DNA from: Bradyrhizobium sp. SRS-191
GTDB lineage: Bacteria; Pseudomonadota; Alphaproteobacteria; Rhizobiales; Xanthobacteraceae
Reading direction: 5' to 3'
Length of the DNA: 64,000 nucleotides
NCBI RefSeq assembly: GCF_024586915.1
Contig: NZ_JANBVS010000019.1
Span: 94,654-158,653, forward strand
The notes beneath the pieces are model-generated. The model saw only the letters and a list, made by a program, of their open reading frames with translations, was not told where the DNA came from and searched no databases. Positions within the stretch are counted from its first letter, which is position 1. Every line of letters starts with the position of its first letter. Both the position numbers and the translations under genes were made by a program. This document shows positions 1 through 9,006 of the stretch, piece after piece.

Positions 1-100
1 CTAAGCCGGCCACCATTAGCCAACGGATTCAATCATTTGGTCTCGTTTTGTAGAAAATACTCCGTGGTGAAATACTCGACAAGCCTGTGCTGTCTTGGAG

Positions 101-358
101 ATGAACATCCGAGACGTCCTGGCCGCCAACTTGAAGCGCCTGCGCCGAAGCAAAGGCGTTTCGCAGGAAGAGCTCGCCCATCGCGCCGATATCGATCGGA
201 CCTATATCAGCATGATTGAAAGAAGCCGTAATGCCGTCTCGATCGACGTGCTCGCCGCTCTCGCGGGTGGCCTCGGCGTCGAGCCGGCAGACCTATTGAA
301 GCCGGCGCCGCCTGCTGTTGATTCCAAGAAGAAAGCGCGCCGTATTCAGAACCGGTAA
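101..358 (+). CDS. Small XRE-family helix-turn-helix regulator
   Basis: This 85-residue protein is almost entirely a Cro/C1-type helix-turn-helix domain (residues about 6-62). The recognisable stretch is 'SQEELAHRADIDRTYIS' followed by 'IERSRNAVSIDVLAALA', the standard five-helix layout. It probably binds an operator as a dimer and acts as a repressor for the mobile element. The C-terminal tail is basic (KKKARR), which may help DNA binding. A TTG codon at 95 is an alternative start; I chose the ATG at 101 because conserved homology begins there, although a GGAG sits directly against it and leaves no normal spacing. No ligand domain is present. It stands alone, with 166 bases before the next gene. 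Confidence 0.8.
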   Translation: MNIRDVLAANLKRLRRSKGVSQEELAHRADIDRTYISMIERSRNAVSIDVLAALAGGLGVEPADLLKPAPPAVDSKKKARRIQNR

Positions 359-524
359 TGCCAAAGGGTGCTCAAAATTTGGCGCCGCAATCCTCTGTAA
401 ACGTTGCCCTAAGAGGCACGGCCGGGTTCCGCATCGATCTCCGACGAGAGCTTGGGGGATAGGCTGGCCCCCACTCCAGACGTAGCGGCTTCCTTTTCAG
501 CCAGTGGGCTGGAATCAATGGGGC

Positions 525-962
525 ATGACCGCCCTCACCCGCCGCCGCGATCCTGAAGCGCCAGACGAGACTTGGCGCATCTATTTTGGCGACATCGAAG
601 CGGGCACCATCGCCAGGAACAAGGGCTCTTTTGGATCACCGGCCTGGCAATGGTTCTGCGGCTTCTACCCGGGTAGCCGTCCTGGTGAGCAGACGATCGG
701 CACGGCGCCGTCCTTCACGGAAGCACGCTCGGCCTTTGAGCTCGCATGGAGCGCCTTCGTCTCCCGCCGCTCTCCGGAAGACTTCGACGAGTGGCGCCGA
801 CATCGCGCATTCACAGCCTGGAAATACGCGATGTGGGACGCTGGCTGCCGCTTGCCAACGCAGAACCGATCAGGCCGATCACGGTGCTTCTGCGGTGCAG
901 AGATCGATCTCAGGACGACCGAGCGTCACATCTATTCGAGCCATATGGCCACAGAGCGATGA
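525..962 (+). CDS. Hypothetical protein with a C-terminal Cys/His cluster
   Basis: I do not recognise a named family for this 145-residue protein. The N-terminal half is rich in aromatic residues ('WRIYFGDIEAGTIAR', 'WQWFCGFYPGS'), suggesting a compact beta-rich domain. The central part (about residues 70-110) looks helical. The C-terminus has 'CFCGAEIDL' followed by two histidines spaced H-x4-H near the end, a possible small zinc site (C-x-C-x12-H-x4-H). It ends 26 bases before the SRAP gene on the same strand, so the two may be co-transcribed. A GTG at 504 would add seven residues; the ATG at 525 was preferred. Function unknown. Confidence 0.6.
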   Translation: MTALTRRRDPEAPDETWRIYFGDIEAGTIARNKGSFGSPAWQWFCGFYPGSRPGEQTIGTAPSFTEARSAFELAWSAFVSRRSPEDFDEWRRHRAFTAWKYAMWDAGCRLPTQNRSGRSRCFCGAEIDLRTTERHIYSSHMATER

Positions 963-988
963 TCGCACCAGGAGAGCGTTGAACGCCG

Positions 989-1651
989 ATGTGCAATCTC
1001 TACAGCATCACGACCAACCAAGCCGCCATCGCCCAGCTGTTCCGCGTCGTTCGCCGCTACGAGGGCAATCTCGCCCCGATGCCGGGCGTCTTCCCGGACT
1101 ACCCGGCGCCCGTGATCCGGGGCGCCGATGCAGACCGGGAGATGGTGCTCATGCGCTGGGGTATGCCGCCGCCCCCGCGCACCGGCGGCCCTCCGGTGAC
1201 TAATATTCGCAACACGTCCTCACCTCACTGGCGCGGTTGGCTGAAGCCGGAAAACCGTTGTCTGGTCCCCTTCAATAGCTTCGCCGAATTCGCGCCACAG
1301 CCGAACCCGGACACGAAGAAGAAGGACGTGGTCTGGTTCGCGCTGTCCGAAGGGCGCCCATTGACCTGCTTCGCCGGGATCTGGACCGAGTTCAAAGGCG
1401 AGCGCGGAACGAAGTCGAAGCCGATCCCCGGACCTCACCTGGTCTATGGATTCCTGACCACCGAGCCCAATGTGGTCGTCGCCCAGATCCACCCGAAGGC
1501 GATGCCGGTTATTCTGCTGACCGATGAAGAGCGCGACGTGTGGCTGCGAGCGCCCTGGGATGAGGCCAAGGCGTTGCAGCGCCCACTCGGAGGTGATGCG
1601 CTCGAGATCGTGGCGCGTGGCTCCGCTAAGGAAGATCCGTCCGCGATCTGA
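989..1651 (+). CDS. SRAP-domain protein (YedK/HMCES-like, SOS response-associated peptidase family)
   Basis: SRAP proteins use the amino group and thiol of Cys2 to form a covalent cross-link with abasic sites in single-stranded DNA, protecting them from cleavage. This 220-residue copy keeps the key features: it starts Met-Cys so Cys2 is exposed after Met removal, has 'NIRN' near residue 72 in the position of the usual NAR motif, Glu100 in 'FAEF', and His168 in 'HPKAMPVIL'. The length is normal for the family. It is common on phages, plasmids and integrative elements of Rhizobiales, and here sits at the start of such a region. The NIRN replacement of NARAE makes it a divergent subfamily. Confidence 0.9.
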   Translation: MCNLYSITTNQAAIAQLFRVVRRYEGNLAPMPGVFPDYPAPVIRGADADREMVLMRWGMPPPPRTGGPPVTNIRNTSSPHWRGWLKPENRCLVPFNSFAEFAPQPNPDTKKKDVVWFALSEGRPLTCFAGIWTEFKGERGTKSKPIPGPHLVYGFLTTEPNVVVAQIHPKAMPVILLTDEERDVWLRAPWDEAKALQRPLGGDALEIVARGSAKEDPSAI

Positions 1652-2061
1652 TCCCAGCCAAAGAATGAACCGGGCAAATATCCGGCTGCTCCTAGCTGCT
1701 CACAGCCTCGCAACTGCTCAGGGCTCTTTCCAATCTCACGGCAAGAAGCAAAGGTGAGCGATTGCTTGTCAATATAGCTGCTTGCAGCTCACTGCGTACC
1801 GGCGAACGCCGCTGGCGATGTCCAATATTCGACCAGCAGTCTGTCTTTGCTCTTCGGAGGGACGCCTGCAGCATCGTCATGCTTAAGCTTTTCGATGCAA
1901 GTCGCCAACGATTAGATCGGACTGGCCTGAGCATTGAGGATCTGTCCGAAGTTGCCGTGCTGGCCAAGACTCCAAGATTCACAGGGATACTTTGGCCGCC
2001 GGGTTCCTGAACCATCGAAACGATTGTATTGTGCCCGCTTTCAACGAGAGCGAGCGGGTCT
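1652..2061. other. Non-coding stretch before the Gabija-like operon
   Basis: I see no convincing gene in these 410 bases. Short open frames on both strands lack recognisable domains and ribosome-binding sites. The stretch presumably carries the promoter for the OLD-type gene at 2062, but no clear promoter pair stands out. Confidence 0.5.
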
Positions 2062-4038
2062 ATGCGTCTCCAGTCTATGTCACTTGCCGGCTTCCGCTGT
2101 TTCGGCTCCAACCCGCACACGATTGAATTCGGAAGCGACCTACTGGCCATAGTCGGCCCAAACGCCTCGGGTAAGACGACCGTCCTTCAGGCGCTGTGCA
2201 AGCTGTTCGGAGTGACGCGCGCGCAGCGAACGGTGCGACGTTCCGACTTTCATCTGCCGCACGATGTTCCCCCAGATGATCGGACAACTCGAGCCATGTT
2301 CATTGACGTGATCATAGCGCTCCCCGAACTCGCCAAAGGACCGGCGACCGCACACACCGTAGCGCCTGCGTTCAAGCACATGCAATTGGCAGGGCCCGGC
2401 ACAACGCCTGTGTGCCGGATGCGCCTCGAAGCGCAATGGGAAGATGACGGAACGGCCGAGGGCGAAGTTACTCAGAATCTCTACTGGGTCGATAAACTCG
2501 ACGAAAAGATCACCGATGCGGACAGGCGTGTCGTCGCGCCTCTCGATCGCGGCAATATCCAGGTGTACTACACACCCGCCGCACGTGACGCCCAAGCCCA
2601 AATTCGCGCCTCGACGGGCGCGCTCGCCGCCCGGCTACTGCGGGCCATTGAGTGGTCGGCAAAAACCAAGGGAACGGTCGAGTCCGCGACGAAGACTCTC
2701 TCCGTCGCTTTTGGCGGCGAAGCAGCGATCAAGGCAATCAGCAGCGCACTATCCGAACGTTGGAAAGAGCTTCACGACGAGAAGACCGACACCGATCCGG
2801 CGCTGACGCTCACCAGCCAGCGCTTCGAGGAAGTCATCGCGCGCATTCAGGTGCTTTTCAATAAGGGACCGGCATCGATCCAGCGCGGCTTGGACGCACT
2901 CAGTGATGGTCAGCAGTCGCTGTTCTATTTCGCATTGGCCGCGGCCGTATTCGATCTAGAGAAGGACGCTGTCGCCGGAAAGATCAAAGGCTTCCGCACG
3001 GATGATTTGCGAATTCCGGCGCTTAGCATCTTTGCGATGGAGGAGCCAGAAAACCACCTTTCACCGTATTACCTCTCCCGCATCGTGAGCCAGACCCGGT
3101 CGATCATTGGAGGTAACACGGCTCAAGCCATTATTACGAGCCATTCGCCCGCCGTGCTGAGCCGCGTTGATCCAACTGAGGTCCGATACTGCCGCTGCGA
3201 CGAGAAGACCCGGCTCACCACGGTAAAGACCGTGACGCTGCCGGAAAAAGACGAAGAAGCCATCAAATTCGTACGTGGCGCTATGCTCGCGTTTCCGGAG
3301 CTCTATTTCGCGCGCTTTGTGCTGCTGGTTGAAGGCGATTCCGAGCGGCTAGTTCTTCCGAAGCTTGCCGAAGCCGACGGATTTTTGTTCGACCCGTCGT
3401 TCGTCGCAATCGCGCCGCTCGGCGGTCGGCACGTTCAGCACTTCTGGCGCTTGTTGAAAGGGCTCGACATCCCGTTCGCAACGCTGCTCGACCTCGACCT
3501 CGGCCGCGAAGGCGGCGGCTTCGGCCGCATCAAGACTGCTCTTGGGTACCTGATCGAGAACGGCGCTGATCGCACTGAGCTCTTGAAACTCGATAATGGT
3601 TCCGTGCTGACACCCGCAGAGTTTGAGGAAATGCACGAATGGGACGCATACGAGAGCCTTCCTGGGTGGATTGAATTCATTGCTTCCTACGGCGTCTATT
3701 TCTCCACACCACTCGATCTCGACATGGCCATGCTGAAAGCCTATCCCGATGCCTATAAGGCCGCGATTCCGAAGGGCGGCGGCCCGAAGATGACGCCCGA
3801 GAATGCCGCCAAGGTTGTGCTCGGCGAGAACGGGCCTGGGCTCGACGCCTACAAGACCGTCTATCCTGGCTACGACGCACACATGCCAGCGTACCGCTAT
3901 CACTTCCTCACACACAGCAAACCGGCGACCCACTTGCGGGCTTTCGCGCACCTCGATGAAGAAAAGCTGGAGACGGCGATGCCGGAAACCTATCGCAATC
4001 TGCTGAACCACATCAGCGACAACCTCAAGCGAGACTGA
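2062..4038 (+). CDS. OLD-family ATPase/TOPRIM endonuclease, GajA-like
   Basis: The 658-residue protein has an ABC-type ATPase domain at the N-terminus: Walker A 'GPNASGKTT' at about residues 32-40, a signature-like 'LSDGQQSLF' near 280 and a Walker B-like 'AMEEPENHL' near 324. It is followed by a TOPRIM nuclease domain with 'LLVEGDSERLVLP' near 420 and 'LLDLDLGREG' near 473, giving the Glu and DxD metal ligands. This is the OLD nuclease layout. It is followed one base later by a UvrD-like helicase, so it is a class 2 OLD protein, as in Gabija, where GajA forms a complex with GajB, is held inactive by NTPs and cuts DNA when nucleotides are depleted by phage. It is somewhat longer than the founding GajA. 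The ATG at 2062 begins the conserved domain; an alternative upstream start lies at 2029. Confidence 0.82.
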   Translation: MRLQSMSLAGFRCFGSNPHTIEFGSDLLAIVGPNASGKTTVLQALCKLFGVTRAQRTVRRSDFHLPHDVPPDDRTTRAMFIDVIIALPELAKGPATAHTVAPAFKHMQLAGPGTTPVCRMRLEAQWEDDGTAEGEVTQNLYWVDKLDEKITDADRRVVAPLDRGNIQVYYTPAARDAQAQIRASTGALAARLLRAIEWSAKTKGTVESATKTLSVAFGGEAAIKAISSALSERWKELHDEKTDTDPALTLTSQRFEEVIARIQVLFNKGPASIQRGLDALSDGQQSLFYFALAAAVFDLEKDAVAGKIKGFRTDDLRIPALSIFAMEEPENHLSPYYLSRIVSQTRSIIGGNTAQAIITSHSPAVLSRVDPTEVRYCRCDEKTRLTTVKTVTLPEKDEEAIKFVRGAMLAFPELYFARFVLLVEGDSERLVLPKLAEADGFLFDPSFVAIAPLGGRHVQHFWRLLKGLDIPFATLLDLDLGREGGGFGRIKTALGYLIENGADRTELLKLDNGSVLTPAEFEEMHEWDAYESLPGWIEFIASYGVYFSTPLDLDMAMLKAYPDAYKAAIPKGGGPKMTPENAAKVVLGENGPGLDAYKTVYPGYDAHMPAYRYHFLTHSKPATHLRAFAHLDEEKLETAMPETYRNLLNHISDNLKRD

Positions 4039-4039
4039 T

Positions 4040-5947
4040 ATGACACTGCTGCGTCGTCACGTCCGTCCCGAGGACTGGACGCCTGCCGGCATCGATTCGC
4101 TGGAGGACAACGCGTTCGAGGTAGTGCGGTCTTGCAACCATCGGTCTGTCATTGCGGGACCTGGCTCGGGCAAGACTGAACTCCTTGCGCAACGCGCGTC
4201 CTACCTTCTTCAATGCGGCGTGTCGCCCCGACCTCAGCGCATTCTCGCATTGAGCTACAAGCGCGACGCCGCGTTCAACATTGCCAAACGTGTTTCGGCG
4301 CGCTGCCATCCGGAACAGGCACATCGGTTTGATTCATTCACCATTGACGCTTTCGCCAAAAGCCTTGTCGACCGGTTCGGGCAAGCGCTTCCGCCAGACT
4401 GGCGGCCAACGCCGGACTATGACGTGGTGACCCAAAGCCGCGACTCCATTCTTCGCGACTTTTTTCGCTCACTTTCGCCACCCGCCTCGGTCGGGACCGT
4501 GACCGACATCATGGCGCTCTCGGTCAAGACGTTCGAGAAGCGCTGGATCGTGTCGCGCCCGCTATCGTCCCGTCCGGTGGCAAACCCATCACCGGGCGAA
4601 TGGGCGGCGGATCAGTTCTGGCAGGCATGGCTTCATGGCGACCCGCGCAGCTACCTGACCTTCGCCATGATCGGTCGGCTTGCAGCTCACCTTGTCCACA
4701 CGAATCCAATGGTGCGGCAGGCTGTCCAGCTGACCTACTCCCACCTCTTCATGGACGAGTTTCAGGACACCACGCAGGTTCAATACGACCTCGTGAAGGC
4801 GCTATTCCTTGGATCGAATACGCTCGTAACGGCGGTCGGCGACAACAAGCAGCAGATTATGCGCTTTGCGATGGCGATGGACGATCCCTTCACGGCGTTC
4901 GAGGCTGATTTCAAAGCGCAGCGCACGCCGCTTCAAAATAACTATCGTTCGTCGCCTGACCTCGTTCGCATTCAAGAAGTTTTGGCGCGTGCCATCGACA
5001 CTAAGACCATCAAGCCATCCTCAAAGACGGCCGCATCCGTCACAGGAAGCAGTTGCGAGGTGTGGGACTTCCCCAGTGTGGCAGCTGAGGCTGCAGCGCT
5101 TGCAGCATATGTCGCGAGCGAGATGAAGACGTACGCCCTGAAGCAGAGAGACTTCTGCATTCTGGTACGCGTCCGCGCAGCGAACTATATGAAGATTTTG
5201 GCCCCAAGCTTCGCTGCCGTGGGAATTCAGCTGCGCAACGAAGCGGAGACGGTCGGTGAGGTTGCGTTGCAGGAGCTGCTGGGAGAGCCGGTATCGGAAA
5301 TGGTCATCGATTTGCTGCGCCTTGTGAGCGCGAGGCGGGCAGGCCGCTTCTGGACGGACTGCCTCGACGCTGTGTGTTTCATGCGTGCCCTCGCGCTAGA
5401 CGACGACGATGCGCGCGCCAAGGTCGCCTCGGGTCTCGACAAGCTATCAACGGTCTTTGCCGCGACGCATCCAAATCCGCCCGCAGCGCATGCCGAAGCG
5501 GAAGCGATCGTGATGACGCTTTTGGATTTCGTTGGCCGCCAGCACATCGTCGCGTCGTCACCGGACTATCGGCAAGGCGATTGGCTGCTCAAGGTAATTG
5601 ACGCCGTGACGCGTCACCTTGAAACGTCGTGCAAGGCAGCCAAGAACTGGACGGACGCACTGGACGCCTATGAGGGCGAACACGCTGTGCCGCTCATGAC
5701 CATCCACAAGAGTAAGGGTCTCGAATATCACACGGTAATCTTTGTCGGCCTCGATGATGATGCATGGTTTGCATTTAGGTCGCAGACCAAGGAAGAAATG
5801 TGCGGATTCTTCGTCGCGTTCACGCGCGCAAAGCAGCGCGTCATTTTCTCTTACTGCGCTGCGCGGGGAAATCGCGCCGCAATCGCTCCGCTCTATACGC
5901 TGCTGGGCAACGCAGGCGTCAAGACCATCTCAAAGAAGACGCCCTAA
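4040..5947 (+). CDS. UvrD/Rep-like superfamily 1 helicase, GajB-like
   Basis: This 635-residue SF1A helicase shows motif I 'GPGSGKTELL' (about residues 39-48), motif II 'DEFQDTTQVQYD' (near 238), motif V-like 'IHKSKGLEYH' (near 554) and motif VI 'VAFTRAKQR' (near 592). These are the ATP-binding and DNA-coupling motifs of UvrD-like enzymes. The start codon lies one base after the stop of the OLD-type gene, so the two are one operon. In Gabija, GajB is thought to sense DNA ends or single-stranded DNA and stimulate GajA. There is no C-terminal nuclease domain, unlike the AddA-like protein at 32117. It is longer than typical GajB, so this may be a Gabija relative rather than a canonical member. 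Confidence 0.82.
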   Translation: MTLLRRHVRPEDWTPAGIDSLEDNAFEVVRSCNHRSVIAGPGSGKTELLAQRASYLLQCGVSPRPQRILALSYKRDAAFNIAKRVSARCHPEQAHRFDSFTIDAFAKSLVDRFGQALPPDWRPTPDYDVVTQSRDSILRDFFRSLSPPASVGTVTDIMALSVKTFEKRWIVSRPLSSRPVANPSPGEWAADQFWQAWLHGDPRSYLTFAMIGRLAAHLVHTNPMVRQAVQLTYSHLFMDEFQDTTQVQYDLVKALFLGSNTLVTAVGDNKQQIMRFAMAMDDPFTAFEADFKAQRTPLQNNYRSSPDLVRIQEVLARAIDTKTIKPSSKTAASVTGSSCEVWDFPSVAAEAAALAAYVASEMKTYALKQRDFCILVRVRAANYMKILAPSFAAVGIQLRNEAETVGEVALQELLGEPVSEMVIDLLRLVSARRAGRFWTDCLDAVCFMRALALDDDDARAKVASGLDKLSTVFAATHPNPPAAHAEAEAIVMTLLDFVGRQHIVASSPDYRQGDWLLKVIDAVTRHLETSCKAAKNWTDALDAYEGEHAVPLMTIHKSKGLEYHTVIFVGLDDDAWFAFRSQTKEEMCGFFVAFTRAKQRVIFSYCAARGNRAAIAPLYTLLGNAGVKTISKKTP

Positions 5948-6230
5948 GCGCGGCATCATCGCCGCCTTCGACCTTGTTGAATTCGCTGAGCGGATTGAAC
6001 CGGACAATGCACAGCGATCTTCTGATTAATTTGCCAAGATGGCGTTTGCGTTCTCACCGGTCGGAAACTTGGCTGCGGCGCGGCGCCGCCTCTGGCCCAT
6101 CTCAGATCTTTCCGTTTGATTGGGCCGCGTCCGCTGTGAATCTCGACTGGCCAAGAGCAGCTAGCTCGACAAATGTCCGATAGAGGTCGGACGTGCCCCG
6201 CCCGGACGATCCGAGCGGGGCGCGATCGCC

Positions 6231-6551
6231 TCACTCCGCCGTCTTGCGCGGCCGCGACCACAGGAGCGTGTAGCCTTCGCCGCCCTCGTCGTCGAACAGG
6301 TTGGCGTAGATCGGGGCGTTGAACGAGGGGTCGTCGAGCTTGAGCGAGAGATAGTCGCGTCCCTCCTCGGAGCGGCGGGCCCAGGCGGCACCGATCTCGA
6401 CCCGGCCGGCGTAGACGCGGTGGCTCGGCGCGTTCTCACTGGAGCGGTTGGCTTCGGGGACGATGCGCACGCCCTTGGCCTTGAGGCTCAGGGTGATGAT
6501 CTCGCCCTGGAAATCGTCGCCGACCTTCTTGAAGGAACCGATGGAAGCCAT
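6231..6551 (-). CDS. DUF736 family protein
   Basis: This 106-residue protein starts 'MASIGSFKKVGDDFQGEI', the hallmark opening of the DUF736 family, and continues with a pattern consistent with a small beta-rich fold ('DYLSLKLDDPSFNAPIYANL'). DUF736 proteins are short and occur almost exclusively on plasmids and integrative elements of alphaproteobacteria; their function is unknown. The ATG at 6551 was chosen because homology begins there and a GGAGAG ribosome-binding site lies just upstream; an in-frame upstream extension is unsupported. It is the last gene of the minus-strand backbone that runs back to ArdC at 17771. Its leader holds hairpins and a sequence shared with the helicase gene leader. 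Confidence 0.9.
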   Translation of the reverse strand: MASIGSFKKVGDDFQGEIITLSLKAKGVRIVPEANRSSENAPSHRVYAGRVEIGAAWARRSEEGRDYLSLKLDDPSFNAPIYANLFDDEGGEGYTLLWSRPRKTAE

Positions 6552-7099
6552 GTTGTCTCTCCTTGGCTGGTTCGGGCCGCGACCACCGCGGCCTCGATGG
6601 CGCATCTCGGGCGAACGGCGATCGACGGCGCACCCGAAGGGCTGAAGCGGCAGCGGAGGACGCAGCCGAAGAACTTTCTTGTCCCGCGAGGAATGGGCGG
6701 CTCCGCCCAGGGGAAGAAAGTTGGCCGGCGGCGTTGCGCTCAGGCGATCGAGGCGTAGCCGGTCTTCGGCCAGTTCAAGCCATCACGAGGCAAGGTGCGT
6801 CGCCGCCCCGATCAGCTTCTAGGAGAGACATGGCGGGCTTCGTCCGCACAAGACGTCCGATGAACCAGGCGTACGATCAGAAACCGCCGACAAGAAAAGC
6901 GAGTGTCGATCTCAGTCCCGCGTCAACGAATTTGCCATACGCCAGTCAGCCGATTCCCCGCGATGTAAGGATCGCTCAGCAGTGGGTCGCTAGCTCCAGA
7001 ACGTCGTAGCTCGCTTTCGCCCAGCACGAGCGCATCCCTGCCCCCGAACTCCATCGTCGCCGACCGTTCGAGCCGCAGGTAGCTCTGCTCGGTCCAGGT
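6552..7099. other. Non-coding leader and spacer of the DUF736 gene
   Basis: No gene is supported in these 548 bases. Next to the DUF736 start there is a 7-bp perfect hairpin (GGCCGCG at 6575-6581 with CGCGGCC at 6587-6593). Further away lies the conserved leader block described separately at 6648-6722. The remainder (about 6730-7099) shows no domain-bearing open frame. Confidence 0.55.
6648..6722 (-). promoter_or_regulatory. Shared leader block with long inverted repeat upstream of DUF736
   Basis: Positions 6648-6690 closely match 14399-14440 upstream of the methyltransferase-helicase gene, around a core reading GGACAAGA on the minus strand, with only scattered differences over about 42 bases. 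The right half forms a hairpin: AACTTTCTT at 6672-6680 pairs with AAGAAAGTT at 6714-6722, enclosing an inner GGGCGG/CCGCCC stem. A common cis element controlling several backbone genes is the simplest explanation. Confidence 0.5.
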
Positions 7100-7564
7100 T
7101 CACAGCCGCGAGGAGTGGAGAGACCGAGCGCCGTCCTGCTCAGGCTGTAACGGGCGGGGCAGATCGTGACTAAGCAACCGGTGCAGAGCGCATCCGGCGA
7201 CCAGGAGTGCACCCGACCATCCGATGATCTCGCACCAGAATGGTGAAGGCCCTGCAAGCAATGCAACTCCCAACGCCGTGTAGCGGCCGGCCATCGCCGC
7301 CGGGACGAGAAAGGCAGCTGCCACGAAGGCGCGCATCAGCAGGGATCGCGAAGTTGCAAACAGAACCCGGCCGCCCGTCAGGGTGAGGGCCGCCGCGGTG
7401 AGGCCGGCCAAAAATACCCAGCCGATCCCGACGCCGGCATTCAGGACCACCATGCCGGTGCTGACCGCAGCGAAGAACGGGAGGGCGTGAACGGCAAGCT
7501 TCAACAGCGCACGGCACAATAGTCCGACGCTGAACAGTCCAAGGATGAGAGCAATCGCAAGCAT
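7100..7564 (-). CDS. Small multi-pass membrane protein of the element backbone
   Basis: This 154-residue protein has about four hydrophobic segments: residues 2-20 ('LAIALILGLFSVGLL'), 25-60, 75-92 and 105-128. A short polar tail contains 'PRPLQPEQDG'. It has no enzymatic motif that I recognise. Its position between DUF736 and DUF2493 genes, in the same orientation as the rest of the backbone, suggests a role in element maintenance or transfer, but that is inference. The ATG at 7564 opens directly into the first hydrophobic segment. Hypothetical, but a real gene judging by its continuous membrane pattern. Confidence 0.65.
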   Translation of the reverse strand: MLAIALILGLFSVGLLCRALLKLAVHALPFFAAVSTGMVVLNAGVGIGWVFLAGLTAAALTLTGGRVLFATSRSLLMRAFVAAAFLVPAAMAGRYTALGVALLAGPSPFWCEIIGWSGALLVAGCALHRLLSHDLPRPLQPEQDGARSLHSSRL

Positions 7565-7734
7565 GGTGGTGGCCTCCGTGCAAAGCTATGACGGGATGCG
7601 CCTTCCACCACCACCGCGGCGCGATCCGAATAATATGCGTCCTGATTTGGACAAAGTTGCGGAGAGTCGAGCCGGCGCTCGATCAGCGTTCGACGCGTTG
7701 TGAGATCGGCGGAGCGTTGAGGGGTTGACGGCGC

Positions 7735-8667
7735 TCACGCGCCGCCCTTCCCGAAGGTCCAGACGGGAATACCGAGGCGACGGGCCTTGTCGGCAAGGTT
7801 GCCCTGGATCCCCGAACCGGGGAAGACCATGACGCCGATGGGAAGCGTCTCCAGCATGGCGTCGTTGCGCTTGAACGGGGCGGCCTTGTTGTGCCTCGTC
7901 CAGTCGGGCTTGAAGGCGATCTGCGGCACCTTCCGGTTCGCTGCCCATTTGGAGGCGATCAGTTCGGCGCCTTTTGGCGAGCCGCCGTGCAGGAGGACCA
8001 TGTCGGGATGCTTGGCGTGGACCTTGTCGAGCCGGTCCCAGATGAGTGCGACGTCGTTGAAGTCCGGCCCGCCGGTGAGTGCGATCTTTGGCCCCTGCGG
8101 CAGCATGACCTCGGTCTCGGCGCGGCGCTTGGCGGCGAGAAAGTCGCGGGAGTCGATCATGGCGGCTGTCAGCGTGCGATGGTTGACCTGCGAACCCGAT
8201 CGCGGGCGCCAGGGTGATCGCGTATGCAGTTCAAAGGCCTCGGTAGCGAGATCACGGAACAGCTCCATGATGTTGCGGCGCTCGACCAGTGACAGCCCTT
8301 CCGTCGTCAGGCGCTCGAGCTCGACCGAGCGGACCTCCGAGCCATTCTGCTCACGCTGGCTCGAACGCTGCGCCTGCTCGTTGTCGTCGAGCTCACGCTC
8401 GATGCGCATCGTCGCGCGGTGGAACAGGTTGACCGTCGACCACAAGAGATCCTTCAGCTCAGGCTCGAGGCGAGTGTCGGAGAGCGTCGCCACCAGGGCG
8501 TCGAAGATGTCGGCGATTGCGCCGGTGATGGCCCTGCCCTCCGGCAGCGGCCGCGGATCAGGCTCGTCGTCGAACGGCCGGTAGCCATGGAGCTGGAGTT
8601 CGGCCAAGGCGTCGTCGGTCGTCGACCGGGTGTCATGCGGCTCACGCATCTCGTGCTGGTCGGACAT
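7735..8667 (-). CDS. DUF2493 (SLOG-like) domain protein
   Basis: The 310-residue protein has a charged helical N-terminal half and a C-terminal DUF2493 domain (about residues 190-305) with a Rossmann-like pattern: 'KIALTGGPDFNDVALIW', 'MVLLHGGSPKGAELIA' and 'VMVFPGSGIQGNLADKA'. These glycine-rich loops relate DUF2493 to the SLOG nucleotide-binding superfamily, whose members bind or process nucleotide ligands. The family is a constant neighbour of ParB, Toprim and DUF736 genes on alphaproteobacterial mobile elements. I used the ATG at 8667, since the upstream in-frame extension runs through a large hairpin and carries no conserved sequence. Exact role unknown. Confidence 0.85.
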   Translation of the reverse strand: MSDQHEMREPHDTRSTTDDALAELQLHGYRPFDDEPDPRPLPEGRAITGAIADIFDALVATLSDTRLEPELKDLLWSTVNLFHRATMRIERELDDNEQAQRSSQREQNGSEVRSVELERLTTEGLSLVERRNIMELFRDLATEAFELHTRSPWRPRSGSQVNHRTLTAAMIDSRDFLAAKRRAETEVMLPQGPKIALTGGPDFNDVALIWDRLDKVHAKHPDMVLLHGGSPKGAELIASKWAANRKVPQIAFKPDWTRHNKAAPFKRNDAMLETLPIGVMVFPGSGIQGNLADKARRLGIPVWTFGKGGA

Positions 8668-8795
8668 GGGGACCTCGTCTGTGATCGTAAGAGCCGCGCC
8701 GATCGCGGCCTTCCATAGCGATCTCCAAGACGGTGGGCGGACCGGACCAGAACCCGCTGATCCCTTCGAGCAGCGGGCCGGAGCGACAGCGGAGG

Positions 8796-8873
8796 ATGGC
8801 GGTTTGCGGCTATTTTGCTTCGCGATGCAAAGGCCCGCGCGCGGGCCGGCGGAAAATAGCCGCGAACCGCCAT
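8796..8873. repeat. Long inverted repeat with inner palindrome, upstream of the DUF2493 gene
   Basis: The arms 8796-8816 and 8853-8873 are 21 bases each with a single mismatch, centred on ATGGCGGTT-GCGGCTATTTT. The loop contains a perfect 16-base palindrome at 8832-8847 (GGCCCGCGCGCGGGCC). The whole 339-base gap 8668-9006 holds no gene. Such a cruciform could be a protein-binding site, an RNA switch in the 5' leader of the DUF2493 transcript, or a terminator after the Toprim gene, but no T-run follows. Confidence 0.7.
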
Positions 8874-9006
8874 TGCCGGACCGGACCGCCTGCCGTCCGA
8901 TCGCGCTCTCAGAAGGCCTAGGTGCGGCTTTCACGAGCCACAGAAGAAGTCCTCTTGCTCGTACCCACGTGTCATGAGCACAGGGCAGCCCGCATCGAGC
9001 CGACGA

